Assembly: GCA_900609035.2 (NCBI GenBank)
Contig: UXAT02000006.1
Location: forward strand, 42,651-106,650
Direction of reading: 5' to 3'
DNA from: Candidatus Defluviicoccus seviourii
GTDB lineage: Bacteria > Pseudomonadota > Alphaproteobacteria > Rhodospirillales > Defluviicoccaceae
Length of the DNA stretch: 64,000 bases
Shown: positions 35,033 through 43,612 of the stretch, in pieces
Layout: every line of letters begins with the position of its first letter
How positions within the stretch are numbered: the stretch's first letter is position 1
Made by a program: the position numbers and the translations under genes
Notes under the pieces: model-generated
The model's database searches: none
The model's input: the letters and a program-made list of their open reading frames with translations, nothing else
What the model was told of the DNA's origin: nothing

Positions 35033-36684
35033 CGCCCGACCAGCCCCTGGGGGCCGAACCGCAGCCAGTGCTGGTTGACCGGCGCCGGCGGATCTCGCTC
35101 GTTTGGCTGGTACCCGTGGTGGCCGCCGTGATCGGTGCCTGGCTCGCCTACAAGACCATCAGCGAAGCGGGGCCGACCATCCGTATCAGCTTTGAGACCG
35201 CAGAAGGTCTCGAAGCCGGCAAGACCAAGGTCCGGCACAAGGATGTTGAGATCGGCACCGTCGATACGGTCAGGTTCGCGGAGGATCTCAAGCACGTGAT
35301 CGTGACCGCGAAGATGGTGAAGGAGATGGAACGGCACCTGACCGAAGGCTCGAGCTTTTGGGTGGTGCGGCCGCGGCTGAGCGCCAGCGGCGTCTCCGGG
35401 CTCAGCACGCTGGTTTCGGGCGCCTACATCGCCTTCGATCTCGGCGAGGGGGCACAGACGCGGGAATTCACGGGCTTAGAAGAGCCGCCGGTGGTGCCCG
35501 CCAACGTGCCGGGCAAGGAGTTCATTCTTACGACCGCCAAGCTCGGCTCACTCGGGGTCGGCGTGCCCGTCTCCTTCCGCGGCGTTCAGGTCGGTGAAGT
35601 CCTTGGCCACAAGTTTGCGGACAACTGGGACGAGATCATCGTGCCGATCTTCGTCCGCGCGCCGTTCGACCAATTGATCCACGCCGGCAGCCGATTTTGG
35701 AACGCGAGCGGCATCGCTGTCTCCGTCGGCGCCGATGGGGTCAAGGTGACCACGGAATCCCTCCAGGCGATCCTGACCGGCGGGATCGCCTTCGACTCGC
35801 CCGCTGCCGCGCCAGGCGTAGAACCGAGTCCGGCAGGTACGGAGTTCACGCTGTACGATTCTTATTCGAGCATTTCGGAAGCACAGTACACGGTCAAGAT
35901 CCCCTATCGGCTCCATTTCGAGGGCTCGGTGCGGGGCCTGTCCACGGGTGCGCCGGTTGAGTTCCGCGGCATCAAGATCGGCAGCGTGACCGATGTGCGG
36001 CTTGAGTACGACCTCGCCAGCCGCGCGGTCCGCATCCCGGTGACCATCGAGATTGAGCCGCAGCGGATCGACATTGTTGACGGCACGCAGCGCCCGGTCG
36101 TGATGGGGGGCAATTTCGGCGATCGCCGCGCCGCCTACGGTCGGATGGAGGCGATGGTCGCAAACGGCTTGAGGGCGCAGCTCGCATCCGGCAGCCTGGT
36201 GACTGGCCAGCTCGTCGTGGCACTCGATTTCCATCCGCAGGCAGCGGCGCAGCAACTGGAGATGGGTGGCCTCTATCCGGAAATCCCGACAATCCCATCC
36301 GATCTGGAGAAGATTACCCGCTCCGTCGAAGGCATCATCGGCAAGATCGGCGCCCTGCCGCTTGACGCGATCGCGGCCGAGCTGAAAGAGACCGTGCATA
36401 CGGTCAACAGCCTGATCAACTCGCCCTCTGTCGCGCGCGCGGTAACGTCTCTTGAAGGCGTGGCACCGTTGATTGAGAGCGCCCGCAAGACTGCCGATGC
36501 CGCCGCGGCAACGCTGCAGTCAACCAGCAATATGGTTGGAGCCGACTCCCAGCTGAGGCGCGACATAACCGACCTCTTGCGTGAGCTCAAGGAGGCGGCA
36601 CGAAGCCTGCGGACCCTCGCCGACTATCTGGAGCGCCATCCCGATTCGCTGATCCGCGGCAAACCAGGAGACCCCCGCCGGTGA
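35029..36684 (+). CDS. pqiB: Intermembrane transport protein PqiB (MCE family)
   Basis: A 551-residue protein. One N-terminal membrane helix (LVWLVPVVAAVIGAWLA) is followed by three MCE domains, recognisable at TIRISFETAEGLEAGKTKV, SLGVGVPVSFRGVQVGEV and GLSTGAPVEFRGIKIGSV. A long helical C-terminus follows, which in PqiB forms the coiled-coil needle across the periplasm. It overlaps pqiA by ATGA and pqiC by GTGA. Confidence 0.95.
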   Translation: MTPDQPLGAEPQPVLVDRRRRISLVWLVPVVAAVIGAWLAYKTISEAGPTIRISFETAEGLEAGKTKVRHKDVEIGTVDTVRFAEDLKHVIVTAKMVKEMERHLTEGSSFWVVRPRLSASGVSGLSTLVSGAYIAFDLGEGAQTREFTGLEEPPVVPANVPGKEFILTTAKLGSLGVGVPVSFRGVQVGEVLGHKFADNWDEIIVPIFVRAPFDQLIHAGSRFWNASGIAVSVGADGVKVTTESLQAILTGGIAFDSPAAAPGVEPSPAGTEFTLYDSYSSISEAQYTVKIPYRLHFEGSVRGLSTGAPVEFRGIKIGSVTDVRLEYDLASRAVRIPVTIEIEPQRIDIVDGTQRPVVMGGNFGDRRAAYGRMEAMVANGLRAQLASGSLVTGQLVVALDFHPQAAAQQLEMGGLYPEIPTIPSDLEKITRSVEGIIGKIGALPLDAIAAELKETVHTVNSLINSPSVARAVTSLEGVAPLIESARKTADAAAATLQSTSNMVGADSQLRRDITDLLRELKEAARSLRTLADYLERHPDSLIRGKPGDPRR

Positions 36685-37310
36685 CCCGTCTCAGCCCCGC
36701 TTCGCTCATCCTCGCCGCTCTCACGCTCGCCGTCGCCGGATGCTCGAGCACGCCTGCAACGCACTTCTATTCGCTTGCCAGCATCGCGCCGGATGCGCCG
36801 GAGAGCCCGCGCCCGGCCGGCCAGGGCTTGGCAGTGGCCGTCGGCACGGTCACCCTGCCGGCCTACCTCGACCGGCCGCAAGTCGTCACCCGGCCGGGCG
36901 TCTATGCCGTCCACCTCGCCGAGTTCGACCGCTGGTCGGAGCCGCTGCAGGACATGGTGCCGCGCGTGATTGCGGAGAACCTGTCCGTCCTGCTCGGCAG
37001 CGATCAGATCTATCTTTCGCCGCGCCGCCGCCTGCCGGGCCTCGCCCACCAAATCGATATCGCCATTGACCGCTTCGATCTCGATGATCAGGACCGGGTC
37101 GTGCTTGCGGCCCGCTGGGACCTGGTCGAGCGCAGCCGGGACGAGGTTGCCTCGTCGCGTAGGATCACCATTATTGAGCCCGCAGCCGACCGCAGCTATG
37201 AGACCATTGCGGCGGCGATGAGCAAAGCGCTGGCGCTCTTGAGCCGCGATATCGCCGACGGCTTGCAGGCGGCGGCGGCAACACGAGCGAAGCCCGCCCG
37301 CGGTTCCTGA
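36681..37310 (+). CDS. pqiC: PqiC/YmbA-type outer-membrane lipoprotein (DUF330)
   Basis: A 209-residue lipoprotein with a GTG start overlapping the pqiB stop. The leader ends in the lipobox AVAGC. The mature domain has the family pattern FYSLAS, VTLPAYLDRPQVVTR and DRWSEPLQDMVPRVIAENL, here recognised from LPAYLDRPQ and WSEPL. It anchors the PqiB tube at the outer membrane. Confidence 0.93.
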   Translation: MTRLSPASLILAALTLAVAGCSSTPATHFYSLASIAPDAPESPRPAGQGLAVAVGTVTLPAYLDRPQVVTRPGVYAVHLAEFDRWSEPLQDMVPRVIAENLSVLLGSDQIYLSPRRRLPGLAHQIDIAIDRFDLDDQDRVVLAARWDLVERSRDEVASSRRITIIEPAADRSYETIAAAMSKALALLSRDIADGLQAAAATRAKPARGS

Positions 37311-37575
37311 TCGGCGATTACCCCGCGAACAACACGCGCGACGAACGACTGCGGCGCTCAGTTACCGTTGCATGAATCCTGTTGTTCGAGCCTTATGCGG
37401 GTTGTAGTCTACCCCAAAAGGGAACGTATGTCGGCAAGCGGTTGTCGGCTGGGGCGGATTGGGCGTCAGATCCGAACAAACGCGCGCAATCGTCGGCGGG
37501 ATAATCGCAGTATCCGGGCAGCACGGGTCCCACACCAAGCAGTGAAAGCGTCTTGGGCGCTGCGGGGAACGGGAT

Positions 37576-38994
37576 ATGAAGGCAGGCGGCACGCCAGCGC
37601 CGGCACGGGCGCGGTCTGTCCAGTGCACTGCCGGAGGCAGTGTCTTCCTCCTTACGATCGTTGCTGCCGGTGCCACCGCGACCGCATCGAGGGACGCATG
37701 TGCCAGCGGCTTCGCGCTTAAGGAGCAGAGCGTGACGGCGCAGGGCAATGCCTTCGCCGGCGCGACCGCAGGCGCCGAGGACGCGAGCTATCTGTTCTTC
37801 AATCCCGCGGCGATGACAAGGATCGAGGGCAGCCAAGCGGCCAACGCCGCCACCTTCGTCCGTCCGGTCGCCCGGTTCGACGCCAAGGACGCGAGCACGG
37901 CCGCAGGCACCCCGATCCAGGGCGGCAACGGCGGCGGCAACGGCGCCGAGAGCGCGGTCCTGCCGGCGCTCTATGCCGTCGTCGACTTGAGCGAGACGGT
38001 GCGCTTCGTCGACGGCCTGCGCATCGGGCTCGGCATCAATGCGCCGTTCGGGCTCGAAACCGACTACAAGAATGGCTGGATCGGCCGCTACCATGCCCTG
38101 CAATCGAAACTGAAGACCGTCAATGTCAACCCGGCCATCGCGTTCAAAGTGCTGGAGCGCTTGTCCGTCGGTGTCGGTCTGCAGGCGCAGTACGCGACCG
38201 CCGAACTCAGCAACGCGATTGATTTTGGCAGCATCGCCACCGTCATTCCCGCCCTGCAACCGATTGCCCAGCCGACCCAGCAAGATGGCCGCGGCCGCAT
38301 CGAGGGTGACGCGTGGGCGTTCGGCTTCACTGCCGGGCTCTTGTACGAGCCCTGGCAAGGGACGCGCTTTGGCGTCGGCTATCGCTCGGCCATAAAGCAC
38401 AACCTGAAAGGAGACGCCCGCTTCCGTCTCGACCCCACCGTCGGCCCCGCGATCGCGGCCGGCAGCGGTGCCTTTGCGCCCACCGGCGCACGGGCCAAGC
38501 TCAACCTGCCGGAAATGGTCTCGTTCGGCGCCCACCACGACATCGACGAACAATGGTCGGTAATGGGAGAGGCCGCATGGACGCGCTGGAGCCGCTTTGA
38601 CGAGTTGCGCATCCGCTTTGGCAATCCGGCGCAACCCGACAGCGTGACCGACGAGGAATGGCACGATACGTGGTTCTTTGCCGTCGGCGCGACCTACCGG
38701 CCGACCAAGAGTTGGGCAATCCGCCTCGGCACGGCCTATGATCAAAGCCCGGTGCCGAACTCGAAACGGACGCCGCGCATCCCCGATAACGACCGCGTCT
38801 GGCTGTCGTTCGGCGGCACCTATCAGCCGACCGCGACCGTCGCCTTCACGCTTGGCTACGCGCACCTCTTCATGCTGGACAGCTCGATCAAGCTGTCAGC
38901 GAACGACCCGGGCAATCGGGCTCGCGGCAACCTCTCCGGCGATTACGAGAGCCACATCGACCTCTTCGGCGCGCAGATCCAGATCGCCTTCTGA
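37576..38994 (+). CDS. FadL/OMPP1/TodX-family outer-membrane transporter
   Basis: A 472-residue beta-barrel with a signal region ending near ATASRDACASG. The mature N-terminus GFALKEQSVTAQGNAFAGAT and the AGAEDASYLFFNPAAM segment form the FadL hatch signature. Alternating beta strands fill the rest and the last residue is Phe, as for BAM substrates. FadL relatives take up long-chain fatty acids or aromatic hydrocarbons. No catabolic genes are adjacent, so the substrate is open. Confidence 0.93.
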   Translation: MKAGGTPAPARARSVQCTAGGSVFLLTIVAAGATATASRDACASGFALKEQSVTAQGNAFAGATAGAEDASYLFFNPAAMTRIEGSQAANAATFVRPVARFDAKDASTAAGTPIQGGNGGGNGAESAVLPALYAVVDLSETVRFVDGLRIGLGINAPFGLETDYKNGWIGRYHALQSKLKTVNVNPAIAFKVLERLSVGVGLQAQYATAELSNAIDFGSIATVIPALQPIAQPTQQDGRGRIEGDAWAFGFTAGLLYEPWQGTRFGVGYRSAIKHNLKGDARFRLDPTVGPAIAAGSGAFAPTGARAKLNLPEMVSFGAHHDIDEQWSVMGEAAWTRWSRFDELRIRFGNPAQPDSVTDEEWHDTWFFAVGATYRPTKSWAIRLGTAYDQSPVPNSKRTPRIPDNDRVWLSFGGTYQPTATVAFTLGYAHLFMLDSSIKLSANDPGNRARGNLSGDYESHIDLFGAQIQIAF

Positions 38995-39010
38995 GCCGAG
39001 GGCTGTTACC

Positions 39011-39622
39011 TTAGGACACAGCTTCCAAAATCGCCGCGCGAAAGACCTGGAAGCTGCACGAGGAATTGCGCGCCGGATCGATGACCGCGCCCATTGCGCG
39101 CCCGGCTTCAATCTTGCGCAAGCCACTCTTGAAATAACCCGCTTTCTGCAAGAACCTCTCGAACGCTTCCCAGGTTCCGCCGACGACAGCGTCCGGATTT
39201 CTTGCCTGTCGCGGAACCGCCGCACGTACCCTTGGATACACCGCCCGCACCGCTTGCCAATCGCCGAAGTACCAAGCCTCCAGCTCCTCGATCGCAATCC
39301 GGTTGACAATCTGCCACACTGCCGATCCGGCCGCCGTCCGTGTGAGCAAACCGGCGTCGGCAGCCATCCGCTCCAGCCTTTGCTTGAGTTGTTGGCACGC
39401 GTCGTCATCCTGATCGACAACCACGACGATGCGCGAGGTCGGCGGAAGCCACGTTGTGTAGCCTCTTAGACGGTTGGGCAGCCGATGGAGGAGATCCTTC
39501 TTCCCTTGGTGGGGGTAGACGTTGAAGGTTGCGGCGTCGCCGAGCAGCCGCGGTAGCAAGGCCCGCAAGAAGGCCTCCATGGATTGTTCCTCAACCAGGA
39601 TTTCGAGGTGCTCCGCTGTCAT
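39011..39622 (-). CDS. DUF4276 protein, TOPRIM-like putative nuclease
   Basis: A 203-residue protein. It has a TOPRIM-like pattern: an early acidic pair after the first strand (ILVEEQS, E11/E12) and a DxDD-type motif after the next ([12 protein letters not shown]70, D72, D73). These are the metal-binding positions of OLD and topoisomerase-primase folds. Its ATG overlaps the TGA of the AAA ATPase gene, so the two are co-translated. In OLD proteins ATPase and TOPRIM are one chain; in PARIS they are two. This pair has that logic with a different TOPRIM family. Defence function is inferred. Confidence 0.82.
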   Translation of the reverse strand: MTAEHLEILVEEQSMEAFLRALLPRLLGDAATFNVYPHQGKKDLLHRLPNRLRGYTTWLPPTSRIVVVVDQDDDACQQLKQRLERMAADAGLLTRTAAGSAVWQIVNRIAIEELEAWYFGDWQAVRAVYPRVRAAVPRQARNPDAVVGGTWEAFERFLQKAGYFKSGLRKIEAGRAMGAVIDPARNSSCSFQVFRAAILEAVS

Positions 39623-40851
39623 GCCTTCGCCTTCCGAGCGGGCGACGGTCCGCCTTGGCTGACGAGGGGATCGCCCATGCCGAAATGCCCCTCCATCCAC
39701 AGATCTCCGAGCAGCGCGCCGGCCTGCATGAACTCGGGCACGCCCTTGATGTCGGCAGCACGCACCGCTTGCGTATAGCCCTTCTCGCCACGGTACAGCA
39801 CGCGCACCTCGTCAGGCTTTAGCGCGTTGATAAAGAATGGCGAATGGGTCGTTACTAGAAGCTGGCCGTTTTCCGATGCCTTCCGGCACTCCTCCGCAAG
39901 TTCGGGCAAGAGCCGCGGGTGGAGGAAGTTCTCTGGCTCCTCGATGCCGATGAACGGTGGCGGATCGGGGTCGTGGAGCAGAACGAGGTAAGCCAACATC
40001 TTCAGTGTGCCGTCCGAGGCAAACCGCGCCAGGACAGGGTGCTGGAAGGGGGCGTCCTTGATCTGCAGCAAGAGCCGGCCATCCGGCATCGTGTCCGCCA
40101 GCACCCGCTCCACCCGCGGGACACGGGCACGGAGAACCTCGAATACGCGCTCCAAGCGCTCGGGATGCTGCTCGGCGAGGTACTGGATCACGTTGGCGAG
40201 GTTATCGCCGGTGCGCGAAAGCCGCTCCTTTGGCCCAGCCTCGGGTTGGCCCCGCGTGTCATCGACCGAAAAGTAGGAGACGTACCAGCCGGTGATGAAA
40301 TCGCGGAGCGCCGCTACACGCGGGTGATCCGCGAACTGCCCCAACGCATTGACCGCGATCAGGTCGGGCGATTTGAGCGGGATCTCCTTGCGCGTGTCCG
40401 CCTCGTCGGGCACCTCGCCGCTGATCGCCCGGCCTCTCCCCTCCTTGTAGTCCAGGAAGCGGAAGGGCTTTCCCTTCGTTCCCCGGCGCCATTGCAGCCA
40501 CTCCTCCACGACCACCGGCCTGCCCTCACGCTCGTCAACCGCGAGGTGATAAGTGATCAGCGGAAGCTTCGGCTCCTTGTATTGGATCTCGATCACCACC
40601 GGGCCGTCGCTGCCGCGTGTCTTCAGCTCCTTCGCCCGCCCGCGTCGGTCCCAAGCTCCACGCAAGCCCGATTCAAAACATTCCGAAAGGAACGCGAATA
40701 CGTCGAAGACAGTTGACTTGCCGCTGCCGTTCGGCCCGAGCAGAGCCGTCATCGGCGTCAACTTCTTAAACTCAACTCGATTCAAGGCGCGGTAGTTTTC
40801 CACCTTCAGGTATTGAATGCGCGCCGGCGGCGGTCGCGTGGCCTCGTTCAC
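39619..40851 (-). CDS. RecF/OLD-like AAA ATPase (AAA_15/21)
   Basis: A 410-residue ABC-type AAA ATPase. It has [13 protein letters not shown] at the N-terminus, Walker [10 protein letters not shown] near residue 39, the signature-like [12 protein letters not shown] and [10 protein letters not shown], Walker [14 protein letters not shown] and the H-loop [12 protein letters not shown]. The GTG at 40851 is used because GAGGAGG precedes it by ten bases; a GTG 18 bases upstream is also possible. It is the first gene of a two-gene unit with a TOPRIM-like DUF4276 protein. Confidence 0.9.
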   Translation of the reverse strand: MNEATRPPPARIQYLKVENYRALNRVEFKKLTPMTALLGPNGSGKSTVFDVFAFLSECFESGLRGAWDRRGRAKELKTRGSDGPVVIEIQYKEPKLPLITYHLAVDEREGRPVVVEEWLQWRRGTKGKPFRFLDYKEGRGRAISGEVPDEADTRKEIPLKSPDLIAVNALGQFADHPRVAALRDFITGWYVSYFSVDDTRGQPEAGPKERLSRTGDNLANVIQYLAEQHPERLERVFEVLRARVPRVERVLADTMPDGRLLLQIKDAPFQHPVLARFASDGTLKMLAYLVLLHDPDPPPFIGIEEPENFLHPRLLPELAEECRKASENGQLLVTTHSPFFINALKPDEVRVLYRGEKGYTQAVRAADIKGVPEFMQAGALLGDLWMEGHFGMGDPLVSQGGPSPARKAKA

Positions 40852-40966
40852 GGTCCTGAGCCTCCTCACTTGCCGGCGATGATCCTAACGTTGTCGCGCC
40901 CGTTTCGGTATCTCCCAGGCGCCCTCTGATCGTCATTCCTCGCAGCCGATAACGTCGCTCTTGACG

Positions 40967-40989
40967 CGGATAAATAGGAATGTTATCCG
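40967..40989. promoter_or_regulatory. Operator-like inverted repeat in the divergent intergenic region
   Basis: CGGATAA and TTATCCG form seven-base arms around a nine-base centre. A TTGACG hexamer lies directly in front and the right arm falls about where a weak -10 (TATCCG) would sit for the rightward three-gene cassette. A repressor site is plausible; no repressor gene is adjacent. Confidence 0.4.
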
Positions 40990-41055
40990 TTGTGACAGAT
41001 TGATGGCCGACATATCGTGCCTGTTTGTGTGTTTTTCTCTGCTAAGGAGGAATTT

Positions 41056-41268
41056 ATGCTAGAGGATGAAGCGAAGCCCTGGTACTTCTCGAAGGGGTTC
41101 CTGGGCCCCCTCGTGACCGCGCTGCTGATGGCGCTGAGCGGGTCCGGGGTGATCGAGCTGGAGACGCAGTCGGTTGCCGCCGCGGTCTATCAGATCCTTG
41201 AATTGGCGGGTGTTCTTCTCGGAGCTTACGGCCGCGCCTCAGCCCGCCAGCCGTTGAGGCTGATGTGA
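41056..41268 (+). CDS. Small phage-type membrane protein (holin-like)
   Basis: A 70-residue protein with a strong ribosome-binding site (AAGGAGG, 5 bases from ATG). It reads KPWYFSKGFLGPLVTALLMA, then a second hydrophobic stretch (ILELAGVLLGAYGRAS). Proteins with the KPWYxSKxxxxxxV start and a terminal YGR are common in lysis regions of alphaproteobacterial prophages. The stop overlaps the next start (ATGTGATG). Holin activity is inferred from size, topology and neighbours. Confidence 0.68.
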   Translation: MLEDEAKPWYFSKGFLGPLVTALLMALSGSGVIELETQSVAAAVYQILELAGVLLGAYGRASARQPLRLM

Positions 41269-41600
41269 TGGCGAAGCTTGTCCCGTCGCTCATTGCCATC
41301 GGTCTGGCGGTCGCCACGGCGGCTGCCTGCACCACCGTCAGCCCGCGCGTTGCGCTTCTGCAAACGTGCGACAGGTACGCGTCAACACTGACGGCGCTCG
41401 CCGCCGCCAAGGCACACGGGCGCCTCAGCGCCCCGCAGATCGACGCCGTTGACACCGTTCGCTCGGGTCTCAACCCGATCTGTGAGTCACCCCCCGTCGT
41501 TGACGAGTCCGTCGCTGCCGTTCTGCCGCAGGTCAAGGAAGGTGTCCGGCAGTTGCTCCTTATCGAGGCCCAGGTGGAGATCGCCGATGACGCCCGTTGA
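41268..41600 (+). CDS. Small phage-type lipoprotein
   Basis: A 110-residue protein with a signal (LIAIGLAVATAAAC) ending in a lipobox-like AAAC near residue 21. The mature part is helical with two further cysteines (TCDRYA and NPICES). Small lipoproteins of this kind follow the membrane protein in phage lysis cassettes, in the place of Rz1-type spanins, but no sequence motif proves that role. It starts in the stop of the first gene and its end overlaps the third. Confidence 0.65.
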   Translation: MAKLVPSLIAIGLAVATAAACTTVSPRVALLQTCDRYASTLTALAAAKAHGRLSAPQIDAVDTVRSGLNPICESPPVVDESVAAVLPQVKEGVRQLLLIEAQVEIADDAR

Positions 41601-41784
41601 AATCGCGGCCCTGCTCAATGCCGTCACCGTCCTTGGGCGGCTCGCCCTTGAGGCCCTCACCGAGATGAAGACGACCGGCTTGACGGATGAAGAGATCGCC
41701 CGGACCTGGGCACAGATGCAGGCACGGCTCGACCGTGCCGACAAGCTGTGGCGGCAAGGGGAGGTGAAGGCCGCCAACGATTAA
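41587..41784 (+). CDS. Small helical phage-type protein
   Basis: A 65-residue protein starting MTPVEIAALLNAV, entirely helical with an amphipathic second half (EEIARTWAQMQARLDRADKL). It overlaps the lipoprotein gene by 14 bases, so the three small genes form one tightly packed unit that ends at a strong terminator. It resembles small proteins found with holin-like genes in prophages; function unknown. Confidence 0.6.
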   Translation: MTPVEIAALLNAVTVLGRLALEALTEMKTTGLTDEEIARTWAQMQARLDRADKLWRQGEVKAAND

Positions 41785-41793
41785 GGGGACGCA

Positions 41794-41848
41794 AAGACCC
41801 GTGCCGTGCCCGCTGCGCAAACTGGCACGGGTCTTGCTCGCCTTTTTG
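41794..41848 (+). terminator. Rho-independent terminator
   Basis: A perfect 12-base stem AAGACCCGTGCC with GGCACGGGTCTT, an 18-base loop and a T-run (TTTTT) a few bases later. It closes the three-gene phage-type unit and is the clearest intrinsic terminator in the window. Confidence 0.85.
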
Positions 41849-41878
41849 GCATTCCGCCCCGACCTATGATGTTGAGAA

Positions 41879-42820
41879 ATGAACCGCCGGCAGCGGGCAA
41901 ACGTGATAGCCGAACAGGACGAAGCGACGGCAATCGCCGATCGCGCCCTTGGCGCCTACCTCGGGCTCGCGATCGGCGATTCCCTGGGCGCAACGGTGGC
42001 ACACCTGTCGGCACGCGAGATCGCGCTTGAATTCGGCGTCCACAGCCGGCTGATCGGCGGCGGCTGGCTGGGCTTGAAGCCCGGACAGGTCACCGACGAC
42101 ACCGAGATGGCGCTCTGTGTCGGACGCGCGCTGACAAAAGCCGGCGGTTGGAACCTGCGCGCCGTGTGCGATGAACTGGCTGCCTGGCTGCGGTCCGCGC
42201 CCATCGATGTCGGCCACGCCTGCCGGCGCGGCTTCCGGCGCTATATCGTCGAGGGGACGGTGCAGGCGGTCGCAACCGAGGGCCACGCGACCAACGGCGC
42301 CTGCGCCCGTAATCTGCCGGTCGTGCTCGCCTGCCTCGATCGAACCGACCTCCTCGATCGATACACGCTCGATCAGTGCCACATCTCGCATCATCATCCG
42401 CTCGCCGACGCGGCAGCTCTGACATTGGCCCGGATGACCCGCGCGCTGATCCTTGGCCACGGCATGGCTGCGGCCCGCACGGAAGCCAACGCGCTGGTCC
42501 GCGAACATCCGGTGTTCATGTTCAAGAACTATCGCGGCCCCTGCTCGGCCGACATCGTCGATACCGTGCGCATGGTGCTGTGCCAGTATTTCGCAGCAAG
42601 CGACCCCAGGGCGTGCTTGATTGCAACCGTGAACCAGGGCGACGACGCCGATACCTCCGGCGCGCTGGTCGGCATGCTGGCTGGCGCAACCTGGGGAGCT
42701 GCGGCCCTACCGACCGAATGGATGCGCCGGCTCGACCGCACCATCGCGGCCGAAATCCGCGCTCAGGTCGCGGCCCTGCTGCAGATTGCGCACGTTTCGA
42801 GCACAGCCGCCACCGCCTGA
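41879..42820 (+). CDS. draG: ADP-ribosylglycohydrolase, DraG type
   Basis: A 313-residue enzyme very like the dinitrogenase-reductase-activating glycohydrolase of Rhodospirillum and Azospirillum. RALGAYLGLAIGDSLGATV opens the fold, GGWLGLKPGQVTDDTEM holds the first dimetal acidic cluster, and NQGDDADTSGALVGMLAGA the second. DraG removes ADP-ribose from NifH arginine and so reactivates nitrogenase. The usual partner draT (the transferase) and nif genes are not in the window. The close match over the whole length favours true DraG over other ARH proteins. Confidence 0.88.
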   Translation: MNRRQRANVIAEQDEATAIADRALGAYLGLAIGDSLGATVAHLSAREIALEFGVHSRLIGGGWLGLKPGQVTDDTEMALCVGRALTKAGGWNLRAVCDELAAWLRSAPIDVGHACRRGFRRYIVEGTVQAVATEGHATNGACARNLPVVLACLDRTDLLDRYTLDQCHISHHHPLADAAALTLARMTRALILGHGMAAARTEANALVREHPVFMFKNYRGPCSADIVDTVRMVLCQYFAASDPRACLIATVNQGDDADTSGALVGMLAGATWGAAALPTEWMRRLDRTIAAEIRAQVAALLQIAHVSSTAATA

Positions 42821-43135
42821 CGCACGCGGCCTCTCTCCGCCGGCGCCCTTCCCTCCCCTCCGCTCCCATCCGCCGCCGCGTTTCGCCTCTTGCCGGACGC
42901 TTAATGGGGGGCGGTGTGAGCCGTTAACCCAGCCTTAAGCCGCTGAAGTGCACTCTCCGCGCCTGGGTTCCTCCGCCACGGTGTTCAGGGAATGGGCGCA
43001 TCCATCGGTCTGCAGGAGTTGTGGAACGAGCCATGCGAGAACGCCGATCGGTTGCAAAACCGACCGGAACCGGCGCCGCGAACGGATGATCGTACGCAGG
43101 CACGCGACGTCAACGACAGGGTACGGTGCGCCCCA
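42821..43135. other. Intergenic region, nothing recognised
   Basis: About 315 bases between draG and the Hpt gene. It is C-rich at first, then holds GGGGGGCGG and a TTAACCCAGCCTTAAG stretch. No gene, terminator or clear promoter was seen. Confidence 0.5.
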
Positions 43136-43612
43136 ATGGCGAAATCAGACCAAGTGCCGCGCCGGACGGAAGGTCCGCGCCGGACAGACGGCAACAGCCG
43201 GCCGCCGAGCGCCGTTGCCACGAGTGCGGGCGCTGCCACCATTGGCGACACTGTGCCGCTGCTCGATTCAAATGCGCTGCAGACCTTGCGCGACCTTTCG
43301 GGTCCCGGCGACGAGACCTTCTTCGTTGAGGTGATCGATCTGTACCTGAAAGACTCCGTGGCCTTGGTGGGCTCCATTCGCCAGGCCGCGCTTAGCCGCG
43401 ACGCGCATGCGCTGATGCCAGCAGCACACAGCCTGAGGTCGTCCAGTGGCAATGTAGGCGCCGCCAGCCTTTCGGCCGTGTGCCGGGCGCTTGAATGCGC
43501 CGCTTCCGGCAACGGCATGGACGATATCGACCCGCTCCTCGCGCAACTGGAGCGGATTTATCCCCTCGTTTGTCGTGCGCTCAGAGTCGAATGCGAGCGA
43601 ACCCAGCCGTAA
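43136..43612 (+). CDS. Histidine phosphotransfer (Hpt) protein
   Basis: A 158-residue protein. About 40 disordered residues precede an Hpt four-helix bundle with the phosphorylatable H98 in AAHSLRSSSGNVGA; the usual HxLKGxS motif has Arg in place of Lys. The gene overlaps the next one by 22 bases, so this protein probably exchanges phosphate with the REC domain of the GGDEF-EAL protein. No histidine kinase lies nearby. The ATG at MAKSDQ was chosen because the upstream part is arginine-rich and lacks domain features. Confidence 0.84.
   Translation: MAKSDQVPRRTEGPRRTDGNSRPPSAVATSAGAATIGDTVPLLDSNALQTLRDLSGPGDETFFVEVIDLYLKDSVALVGSIRQAALSRDAHALMPAAHSLRSSSGNVGAASLSAVCRALECAASGNGMDDIDPLLAQLERIYPLVCRALRVECERTQP

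Noticed and set aside
41017..41040. GTG-type start upstream in the first phage-type gene
   Set aside because: The ATG at 41056 has a near-perfect AAGGAGG site at the right distance, and the extension contains no recognisable feature.
43495..43590. Longer N-terminus for the REC-PAS-GGDEF-EAL protein
   Set aside because: The extra residues are arginine-rich, overlap the Hpt helices and add nothing to the REC domain; the ATG at 43591 is enough.
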